From Modestobacter versicolor (GTDB lineage Bacteria; Actinomycetota; Actinomycetes; Mycobacteriales; Geodermatophilaceae), in contig NZ_JACIBU010000001.1 in NCBI RefSeq assembly GCF_014195485.1, positions 2,852,001-2,916,000 on the forward strand: a stretch of 64,000 bases of DNA, in the 5' to 3' direction. A program made the position numbers and the translations under genes. Positions 34,954 to 45,779 of the stretch are shown here, piece by piece. How positions within the stretch are numbered: position 1 is the stretch's first letter; every line of letters begins with the position of its first letter. The notes beneath the pieces are model-generated. The model made no database searches, had not been told where the DNA came from, and worked only from the letters and a program-made list of their open reading frames with translations.

Positions 34954-35755
34954 TCAGCGCGGCAGCGAGGCCAGGAAGACCGCCACGCCGTCGGCGTCGT
35001 TGTCGTCGGTGACGTCGGTCGCCGCGGCCAGCACGTCGGGGTGCGCGTTGGCCATCGCCACAGCCCGGCCACCGCCCTCGCGGACCCAGTCGAAGGCGGC
35101 CAGGTCGTTGGGCATGTCGCCGAAGTAGACGACGTCGCCGGCCACCAGCCCCCGGTCGGCGGCGACGCGGGCCAGCCCGGTGGCCTTGGTGACCCCGCGC
35201 GCGGAGATCTCGGCCAGGGCGTCGGAGGAGGAGTTGGTGACCGTGGCGGTGTCCCCGACCACCTCGGCGACCAGGTCGACGAACTCGTCCCGCGGCAGGT
35301 CCTCGTGCCGCGCCAGCAGCTTGGCCACCGGCTGGGCCACCATCTCGGCCAGCGTCGCCACCTCGACGCCGGGCGCGTCGACGTCCCAGCGCGGCTGGTA
35401 GATCGGCTCGTGGCGGAACTGGTCGCCGTACTCGACGGCGAACCAGGTGCCCGGCTGGCGGCGGCGCAGCTCGCCGGTGATCGCCTGCAGGACGTCGGGG
35501 GTCAGCGGGTCCTCGTCGAGCACGGTGAAGGGACCGAGGTCCATCAGCACCGCGCCGTTGCAGCAGATGGCGGTGCCGCCACCGAGCCGCTCCCGGACGC
35601 CGAGCATCCAGCGCGGCGGGCGGCCGGTGGCGATGACCAGCGGGACGCCGACGCCGGCCCAGCGGCCCAGCTCGGCCAGGGTGGCGTCGCTGATGGTCTC
35701 GTCGCTGCGCAGCAGCGTGCCGTCCAGGTCGCTGACGATGAGCTTCGGGCGCCAG

Positions 35756-35763
<8 letters not shown>
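34954..35763 (-). CDS. HAD-superfamily phosphatase (Cof-type)
   Basis: A 269-residue HAD phosphatase of the Cof/IIB group. Motif I is [11 protein letters not shown], motif II is in LVIATGRPP, and motifs III-IV are in GVTKATGLA and YFGDMPNDLAAF. It should dephosphorylate a sugar phosphate or similar metabolite. Start GTG overlaps the stop of the upstream paralogous HAD gene by 8 nt. With serS and the other HAD gene it forms a three-gene minus-strand operon; the two phosphatases appear to be a tandem duplication. Confidence 0.88.
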
Positions 35764-39965
<4,202 letters not shown>

Positions 39966-40000
39966 GTCTCCACTTTCAGCGCCGGAAGTGAAGCCCCGGG

Positions 40001-40006
40001 TAGCGT
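40001..40006 (+). promoter_or_regulatory. -10 box of leaderless GroES-like gene promoter
   Basis: TAGCGT followed by 8 nt and GTG 40015. This decides the start in favour of 40015 over the in-frame GTG at 39988. Confidence 0.45.
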
Positions 40007-40014
40007 TGGCGGAC

Positions 40015-40347
40015 GTGTCCGAGGACGTCCCCACCGGCGGTCTGCCGATCAAGATGCTGCACGACCGCCTGCTGGTGTCCCTGCGCAAGGAGGACGGCGA
40101 CCGGCGGTCCAGCGGCGGCATCCTGATCCCGGCGACCGCGCAGGTGGCCAAGCGGCTGGTCTGGGGCGAGGCCCGCGGTGTCGGGCCCAGCGTGCGCCAG
40201 GTCAAGGTCGGCGACCAGGTGCTCTTCAGCCCCGAGGACCAGCACGAGGTCGAGGTGCACGGCGAGGACCTGATCATCCTGCGCGAGCGCGACGTGCACG
40301 CCGTCGCCGCCGAGCGGATCGAGGAGTCGACCGGCCTCTACCTCTGA
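40015..40347 (+). CDS. GroES/Cpn10-like co-chaperonin paralog
   Basis: A ~110-residue Cpn10-fold protein. IKMLHDRLLVSL, SSGGILIPATA, VGDQVLFS and DLIILRERDVHAV follow the GroES pattern closely, including the mobile loop region between GGI and the second strand. No groEL follows, and the sequence departs from a housekeeping GroES, so it is probably a specialised paralog. It converges with the merR gene, overlapping its end by 10 bp. Confidence 0.8.
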   Translation: MSEDVPTGGLPIKMLHDRLLVSLRKEDGDRRSSGGILIPATAQVAKRLVWGEARGVGPSVRQVKVGDQVLFSPEDQHEVEVHGEDLIILRERDVHAVAAERIEESTGLYL

Positions 40348-40859
40348 GCAAGGACCCCCTCGCCCCCCGGCGAGGGGGCCGGGACAGCAGGGAGCGTCCT
40401 GGCCAGCAGCTCGTCGGTGCGCAGCTGGTCGAGCAGGTCGTCGGGCAGGTCGTCCTCGCAGTCGGCACCGCGGGCGATGAGCGCGCGGTAGGTCGCGATC
40501 TTGGCCTGGACGACGGCCAGGTCGTCCTGCAGCTCGAGCACCCGCTGCTCGATCGCGGCGCACTGCTGCTCCAGCAGGGCCATCCGCTCCGGGTGGTTGG
40601 CCAGCTCCCCGCCGCCGAGCTCGATGAACTGCCGGACGTCGGCCACCGGCATCCCGGTGCGGCGCAGCGCCTGCACCAGCCGGATGAACCGGAGCGCGGC
40701 GGGCGGGTACCGCCGCCGGCCGTCGGCGGTGCGCTCCACCAGCGGGAGCAGGCCCTCCCGCTCGTACCAGCGCAGCGTGTCGATGCTCAGCCCGGTCTCC
40801 TCGGAGACCTGGCGGATCCCGGGGGCCGGCTGACGGTTCGGGGCTGCCACCTGGTCCAT
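40338..40859 (-). CDS. MerR-family regulator of the adh operon
   Basis: A 173-residue MerR regulator. The HTH is RQVSEETGLSIDTLRWYEREGLLP, and a long dimerisation helix (ERMALLEQQCAAIEQRVLELQ) follows. A single Cys lies in ARGADCEDD; without a second ligand metal sensing is not evident. It is last in an adh-SDR-merR operon, 10 nt after the SDR stop. The palindrome in the adh promoter is its likely site, making an autoregulated operon that responds to an aldehyde or electrophile. A hairpin at 40355-40378 lies inside the last codons. Confidence 0.87.
   Translation of the reverse strand: MDQVAAPNRQPAPGIRQVSEETGLSIDTLRWYEREGLLPLVERTADGRRRYPPAALRFIRLVQALRRTGMPVADVRQFIELGGGELANHPERMALLEQQCAAIEQRVLELQDDLAVVQAKIATYRALIARGADCEDDLPDDLLDQLRTDELLARTLPAVPAPSPGGEGVLAQR
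40355..40378. terminator. hairpin inside the merR 3' coding end, short relative of the dispersed repeat
   Basis: CCCCCTCGCC (40355-40364), loop CCCC, GGCGAGGGGG (40369-40378): a perfect 10-bp stem. It starts right after the GroES-like stop as TGA-GC-AAGGACC, the same junction seen at repeat copy B, but lacks the inner stem. Confidence 0.65.
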
Positions 40860-40869
40860 GACGTCGAGG

Positions 40870-41703
40870 CTAGGCGCGCGCGCCACTGCTCGTCCCCGGC
40901 TCGATCACGGCCCGTCGGGTGATCGCGGCCATCGCCAGCACCGCGCGCCGGCGGGTCAGCAGGCGGACCCCGGTTGCCGCGACCCGGTTGCGCCGGCCGA
41001 CCGCCACGCTCGGCGGGGGTGTGCGGCGGTCCAGGGCCCGCAGCGCGGTGGTCACCACCTGCTGCGGCGTCTGCCGGCCCCGGCCGCCGTCGGCGGCGTC
41101 GTTGCCCAGCACGTCGAAGAACTCGGTGTCGGTGGCGCCGGGCGACAGGGCGAGCACCCGCAACCCGCTGCCCAGCGACTCCTGCCACAGCGCCTCCGTG
41201 AAGCTGAGCACGAACGCCTTGCCCGCTGCGTAGACGGCCATGTTCGGGCTGGGCGTGTAGGCGGCCATGCTGGCCACGTTCACCAGCACCCCGGTGCCGG
41301 CCACCCGAAGCCGGTCGATGAAGGCGCGGCTGACGTCGACCAGCGCGGTGACGTCGACCGCGATCTCCTCGGCCAGCCGGTCGGCGTCCTCGCGGTGGAA
41401 CGGGCCGTGCGTGCCGAAGCCGGCGCAGTTGACCACGCTGGTGACCTCGATCCCCCGCCGGTCGACCTCGGCGGCGAGCGCCCGCCCGGCCGCGGGCCGG
41501 CCCAGGTCCAGCGGGACGACGGCCACCGCGACGCCGTGCGCGGCGGTCAGCTCGGCGGCCAGCTCGGCCAGCCGGTCGGCGCGCCGGGCCACCAGCACCA
41601 GGTCCGAGCCGCGCGCCGCCAGCTGCCGGGCGAACTCCGCGCCGATGCCCGCGCTGGCGCCGGTGACCAGCGCCGTCCGCCCCTGGAACCCCACCCGGCT
41701 CAC
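40870..41703 (-). CDS. short-chain dehydrogenase/reductase
   Basis: A 277-residue SDR. The cofactor loop is VTGASAGIGAEFA, NAG region VVNCAGFGTHG, catalytic Ser in NVASMAAYTPS and YAAGK (Tyr and Lys). VARRAD after strand 2 suggests NADPH preference. The GTG start overlaps the adh stop (GTGA), so the two are coupled. Substrate unknown; the operon partner suggests aldehyde or ketone metabolism. Confidence 0.9.
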   Translation of the reverse strand: MSRVGFQGRTALVTGASAGIGAEFARQLAARGSDLVLVARRADRLAELAAELTAAHGVAVAVVPLDLGRPAAGRALAAEVDRRGIEVTSVVNCAGFGTHGPFHREDADRLAEEIAVDVTALVDVSRAFIDRLRVAGTGVLVNVASMAAYTPSPNMAVYAAGKAFVLSFTEALWQESLGSGLRVLALSPGATDTEFFDVLGNDAADGGRGRQTPQQVVTTALRALDRRTPPPSVAVGRRNRVAATGVRLLTRRRAVLAMAAITRRAVIEPGTSSGARA

Positions 41704-42728
41704 CCGGCCACCGCCAGCACGAACCGGTAGCGGACGTCGTTGCGGGCCAGCCGCTCGAACGCCGTGTTCACCTCGGCGAAGGGCAGCACCTCGACGTCGG
41801 CGGTGATCCCGTGCTCGCCGCAGAACTCCAGCATCTCCTGCGTCTCCGCGGTGCCCCCGGACCCGGAGACGGTCAGCGTGCGGCCGAGCAGGGCCATCGG
41901 TGAGACCTCGTACTTCTCGGGCAGGCCGAGCACGCACAGCGTGCCGTCCAGGCGGAGCGCCCCGAGGTAGGGAGCGAGGTCGTGGGCACCCGATGCGGTG
42001 TCCAGCACGAAGTCCAGCCGGCCGGCCACGGCGGCCATGGCCGCGGCGTCGGTGGAGACCACGACGTCGTGCGCGCCGAGGGCCCGGGCGTCGTCCGCCT
42101 TGGCCGCCGACGTGGTGAACACGGTGACCCGGGCACCGAGCGCGACGGCGAACTTCACCGCGAGGTGGCCCAGCCCGCCGAGGCCGACGACCCCGACGGA
42201 CTGCCCCGGGCCCACGCCGGCGCGGCGGAGCGGTGCCCAGGTGGTCACCCCGGCGCACATCAGCGGTGCGACCGCTGCCGGGTCGAGCCCGGCGGGGAGG
42301 GCGTAGACGAAGGCGTCCCGGGCGACGTACTCGGTGGAGTAGGCGCCCTGGGTCGGGCTGCCGTCGTGCAGGTCGCGCCCGCCGTAGGTCGTCGAGGGGA
42401 ACTCCCGGCAGTAGGGCTCCCGGTGGGCGAGGCAGTTGTCGCACCGGCCGCACGAGTCGACGATGTTGCCCACGGCGACCGGGTCACCGACCCGGAAGCG
42501 GGTCACCTCGGCCCCCACCGCGGTGACCTCGCCGGTGAACTCGTGGCCGGGCACCAGCGGCGGGCTCCCGGCGGCCAGTGCCTCGACGGCGTGCAGGTCG
42601 CTGTGGCAGACGCCGACGTGGGTCACCCGCACGGCGACGTCGTCCGGGCGCAGGTCCCGGCGGGTGAACTCCAGCGGCCGCAGCTGCTCGTGCGGCCCGT
42701 ACGCCGCGTACCCGGTCACTGTTCTCAT
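41700..42728 (-). CDS. zinc-dependent alcohol dehydrogenase (CAD/YahK type)
   Basis: A 342-residue medium-chain zinc dehydrogenase. Catalytic zinc ligands are Cys in GVCHSDLHAVE, His and Glu in PGHEFTGEV and Cys later; the structural zinc cluster is CGRCDNCLAHREPYC. The Rossmann motif is VVGLGGLGHLAVKFA. Sequence is closest to NADP-dependent cinnamyl-alcohol/aldehyde reductases (AdhC, YahK). It heads the adh-SDR-merR operon, with a leaderless MerR-type promoter. Confidence 0.92.
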   Translation of the reverse strand: MRTVTGYAAYGPHEQLRPLEFTRRDLRPDDVAVRVTHVGVCHSDLHAVEALAAGSPPLVPGHEFTGEVTAVGAEVTRFRVGDPVAVGNIVDSCGRCDNCLAHREPYCREFPSTTYGGRDLHDGSPTQGAYSTEYVARDAFVYALPAGLDPAAVAPLMCAGVTTWAPLRRAGVGPGQSVGVVGLGGLGHLAVKFAVALGARVTVFTTSAAKADDARALGAHDVVVSTDAAAMAAVAGRLDFVLDTASGAHDLAPYLGALRLDGTLCVLGLPEKYEVSPMALLGRTLTVSGSGGTAETQEMLEFCGEHGITADVEVLPFAEVNTAFERLARNDVRYRFVLAVAG

Positions 42729-42735
42729 GCCGGCG

Positions 42736-42766
42736 ACGCTAGGAGCTGGAGTGCACTCCAGGGCAA
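42736..42766 (-). promoter_or_regulatory. MerR-type promoter and operator of the adh operon
   Basis: On the minus strand: -35 TTGCCC (42761-42766), 19-bp spacer, -10 TAGCGT (42736-42741), then 7 nt to ATG 42728. The perfect 16-bp palindrome CTGGAGTGCACTCCAG (42746-42761) fills the spacer. A 19-bp spacer with a centred dyad is the diagnostic layout of MerR-activated promoters. Transcription should start at or next to the ATG. Confidence 0.8.
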
Positions 42767-42877
42767 GTGCCGCACGACGTGGGTGTGACGGAACGGTTCG
42801 GCGCCAGGGGTTTGCACTGCGTCCCCGAAGCCGCACACTGGGTCACCATGGCGGAGAGCTCGGGGTGGACGGCGGCG

Positions 42878-43840
42878 TCAGACCGCCGACCCCTCCCGCA
42901 CCCGGGCCAGCCAGGCCTGCGCGCCGGCGAACGCCGCGTCGCCGACCTTCTCCTCCACCGGCTTCCCGGCACCCGCGTCGGCACGGGGGTAGGAGCCCAG
43001 GAACCGGACCTCCTCGCACAGCCGGTGCAGCGCCGCCAGCGCGTCGCCCACCCGCGCGTCGGCCACGTGCCCCTCGCAGTCGATGGAGAACGAGTAGACG
43101 CCCAGCCGCTCCCGGGTCGGGCGCGACTCGATCCGGGTCAGGCTGATGCCGCGGACCGCGAACTCGGCGAGCAGGTCCAGCAGGGCGCCGGTGCGGTCGG
43201 TGATGACCGCGGTGATCGTGGTCTTGTCCGCACCGGTGGGCCCGGCCGGCGGCCCGGGGCGCTGCACCAGCACGAACCGGGTGACGGCGCCAGGGTGGTC
43301 GGCCAGGTCGGTGACGAGCGCGTCCAGCCCGTAGCGCTCGGCGGCGATGGCCGCGCAGACCGCGGCGTCGTACCCGCCCTCGGCGACCCGGCGGGCGGCG
43401 TCGGCCGTCGAGGCGGTCGGCACCACGTCGGCGGCGGGCAGCAGCTCGGCGATCCGCCCGCGGCACTGGGCGAGCGCGTGCGGGTGGCTGGCCACCGTGC
43501 GCACCCCGGCCGCGGTCGTGCCGGGGCGGACGGCGAGCACGAAGCCCACCTCGAGGAAAACCTCGCGGGTGATGACCAGCGGGTCGCCGACCACGAGCCC
43601 GTCCATGGTCGCGGGCACCGAGCCCTCGACGGAGTTCTCCATCGGCACCAGCGCCGCCTCGCGCTCACCGGCCCGGACCGCGGCCAGGGCGGTGGCGATG
43701 CTCGCCTCGGGGTGGGCGGAGACCCCGGGCGTCGTCCCCAGGGACCCGACGAGCCTGACGAGAGCGGCCTCGGCGAAGGTACCCTCGGGCCCCAGATAGG
43801 CGAACCTCGTCGGCGCTGCGCTGTGTCCTGCACTCGGCAT
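42878..43840 (-). CDS. pheA: prephenate dehydratase
   Basis: A 320-residue enzyme of phenylalanine synthesis, converting prephenate to phenylpyruvate. The catalytic domain opens with YLGPEGTFAEAA and contains the VTRFVLV motif with the catalytic Thr; the C-terminal ACT domain (AVITDRTGALLDLLAEFA to ESRPTRERLGVY) mediates feedback by Phe. It is a single-function enzyme, without chorismate mutase. TACCCT 6 nt before the ATG predicts a leaderless mRNA. Confidence 0.95.
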   Translation of the reverse strand: MPSAGHSAAPTRFAYLGPEGTFAEAALVRLVGSLGTTPGVSAHPEASIATALAAVRAGEREAALVPMENSVEGSVPATMDGLVVGDPLVITREVFLEVGFVLAVRPGTTAAGVRTVASHPHALAQCRGRIAELLPAADVVPTASTADAARRVAEGGYDAAVCAAIAAERYGLDALVTDLADHPGAVTRFVLVQRPGPPAGPTGADKTTITAVITDRTGALLDLLAEFAVRGISLTRIESRPTRERLGVYSFSIDCEGHVADARVGDALAALHRLCEEVRFLGSYPRADAGAGKPVEEKVGDAAFAGAQAWLARVREGSAV

Positions 43841-43846
43841 CCGGTG

Positions 43847-43852
43847 AGGGTA
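43847..43852 (-). promoter_or_regulatory. -10 box of leaderless pheA promoter
   Basis: TACCCT on the minus strand with 6 nt to ATG 43840. Confidence 0.5.
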
Positions 43853-43965
43853 GTGCGGCCGTCCCGGGCACCGGCTCCAGTCGGGCCCCCGGGGCGGGGG
43901 GAGCTGCCTCGTCACCGGCCGGGCACGCGCGCGTCGCGTCCCCCGACAGCTGAGTGGAGGGATGC

Positions 43966-45732
43966 GTGAGTCCCGGGACCATCGACGTCCAGCAGCTGGA
44001 GACCGCCCGGTGGCGGTTGCTGGCCGCCAGCGACGCCGCCGACTCCCGGGTCTTCTCCGCCGAGCTCGCCCTCGTCGCCGGTGACCTGAGCGGCACCGGC
44101 GAGCCGTGCTGGGACGCCTGGGCCGCGGCCTTCACCGCCCGCGCCGCGCTGCTGGACGGCGACGTCGACGCCGCGGCGGCCGCCGTCGCCACCGCCCGGG
44201 CCGCGCTCGAGCGCTGCCACCCCACCTCCGAGCGCGCGCTGACGCTGGCCTACCTGGCGCACGTCGAGGTCGCCGCCGACCGGTTCGACGCCGCCCTGCA
44301 CCTCGCCGTCGACGCCAGCCTGCTCGCCGACCAGGTCGCCGCCGAGGACCCGAGCCGGCCGCTGCACCAGGCCCACCACTGGCTGTCCCTCGCGCTGACC
44401 CGGCTCGACCTCGAGGAGCTCGCGGTCGCCCAGGCGCTGCGCGGGGTGCAGGTCGCCGCCGCGCTCCCCGACCTCGGCGACCAGTGGCAGCTGCTCCGGC
44501 TGTGCGCCCAGCAGCACGCCGAGCTGGCCCAGACCGTGCACCGCCGCGGCGAGCACCGGCGCTGCGCCGAGCTGGCCGACGTGGCCGTGCGCTGCGCGAC
44601 CGCCGCGCGCGAGCTGCCCTGGGAGCCCACCGACGCCGACAGCGACCTGCTCGACGTCGTCCAGGCCTGGGCGATGACGCTGCGCGGCGAGCTCGACGAC
44701 GCCCTGCCGCCGCTGCGCCGGGTGCGCCGGCACCTGGGGTCCGGCGGAGCCGCGCTGTGGCTGGTCGGCTACGCGGACCTGGCGCTGGCCCGGCTGCTCG
44801 GCCGGCTGTGCGCCCGCGACGCGCTGCCCGGCCGCCCGCACGGCGAGGAGGCCGTCGAGCTGCTGGTCGCCGCCTCGGGCGCCTTCGCCGCAGCCGGCGA
44901 CCGGCGCCGGTACCGGCAGTGCCTGCTGGAGCTGGGCCAGGCGACGGCGGCGATGGGGCTGACCACCGAGGCGCTGCACTGGCTGGAGGCCTACCGGTCG
45001 GAGACCACCTCGGCGCACCTGCGCCACCGCGAGCTGTGGGCGGAGATGTTCGTCCGCCGCAGCCGGCTGCGGGAGGCCGAGCGGCAGACGGCGGTGCTCC
45101 GCCGCCACGCGCTGGAGGACACCCTCACCGGGCTGGGCAACCGGCGCAGCGCCGAGCGCCGGATGGGCGACCTGCGGATGGACCGCGAGGCGGTCTCGGT
45201 GGCGGTCGTGGACGTCGACGGCTTCAAGTCGGTCAACGACGCGAACTCGCACCTGCACGGTGACGCGGTCCTGCGCCGGGTCGCCGAGCTGCTCCGCCAG
45301 CACAGCCGCACCGGCGACGAGGTGTTCCGCTGGGCCGGCGACGAGTTCGTGGTGGTGCTGCCGAACACCGGCGAGGCGCAGGCGGTCGTCGCCATGGAGC
45401 GGCTGCGCAGCGCGGTCGCCGACGCCGACTGGGCGGCCCTCGACGTGCCGGTCCCGGTCACCGTGAGCATCGGCGTCGCCACCGCCGGGCCCCCCGGCAC
45501 GCCGGGCCCGCGGTCGTGGCGGGAGCTGTTCGACAGCGCCGACCTGCACCTGTTCGGGGCCAAGCGCAGCGGCCGCAACCGGGTGCGCGCCGCGGGCGGG
45601 CAGCTGCCCGCACCGCCGAACCGGACCGCCGTGCTGCCCGCCGCCTCGGTCGACGAGCTGGTGGCCGAGGTGCTGGGCGGCGCCCGCCGCCGTCCGGGCT
45701 GGGCGTTCGACGACGGCGAGGTCGCCTCGTGA
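43966..45732 (+). CDS. diguanylate cyclase with helical-repeat (TPR-like) N-terminus
   Basis: A 588-residue soluble protein. Residues 1-400 are Ala/Leu-rich helical repeats resembling TPR modules. The C-terminal GGDEF domain starts at DTLTGLGNRRS, has VDVDGFKSVND for substrate and metal binding, active-site AGDEF at 457-461 (Ala in place of the first Gly, common in active enzymes) and the inhibitory I-site RTGD at 448-451, exactly five residues upstream. It should make c-di-GMP with product inhibition. GTG 43966 has GGAGGG upstream. A near-identical domain arrangement follows in the next gene. Confidence 0.87.
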   Translation: MSPGTIDVQQLETARWRLLAASDAADSRVFSAELALVAGDLSGTGEPCWDAWAAAFTARAALLDGDVDAAAAAVATARAALERCHPTSERALTLAYLAHVEVAADRFDAALHLAVDASLLADQVAAEDPSRPLHQAHHWLSLALTRLDLEELAVAQALRGVQVAAALPDLGDQWQLLRLCAQQHAELAQTVHRRGEHRRCAELADVAVRCATAARELPWEPTDADSDLLDVVQAWAMTLRGELDDALPPLRRVRRHLGSGGAALWLVGYADLALARLLGRLCARDALPGRPHGEEAVELLVAASGAFAAAGDRRRYRQCLLELGQATAAMGLTTEALHWLEAYRSETTSAHLRHRELWAEMFVRRSRLREAERQTAVLRRHALEDTLTGLGNRRSAERRMGDLRMDREAVSVAVVDVDGFKSVNDANSHLHGDAVLRRVAELLRQHSRTGDEVFRWAGDEFVVVLPNTGEAQAVVAMERLRSAVADADWAALDVPVPVTVSIGVATAGPPGTPGPRSWRELFDSADLHLFGAKRSGRNRVRAAGGQLPAPPNRTAVLPAASVDELVAEVLGGARRRPGWAFDDGEVAS

Positions 45733-45779
45733 GCCGGTCCAGGACGACCCCGAGCGCCGGCGAGGCCGCCTCGTGAGCC
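45714..45779 (+). repeat. 44-bp-spaced direct repeat with two GTGA junctions at the GGDEF gene boundary
   Basis: The 22-nt segments 45714-45735 and 45758-45779 match at 21 positions; both contain GCCTCGTGAGCC. The first GTGA (45729-45732) is the stop of the upstream gene overlapped by a possible GTG; a 15-codon frame from it ends at the second GTGA (45773-45776), where the next gene starts. Either a small duplication or a coupling relay. Confidence 0.6.

Noticed and set aside
28727-35128. A plus-strand frame open for more than 2,100 codons across the chemotaxis block.
   Set aside because: It is antisense to receptors with clear domain motifs. Its translation is a low-complexity mix of Gly, Leu, Val, Asp, Arg and His with no domains; such frames arise from third-position GC bias.
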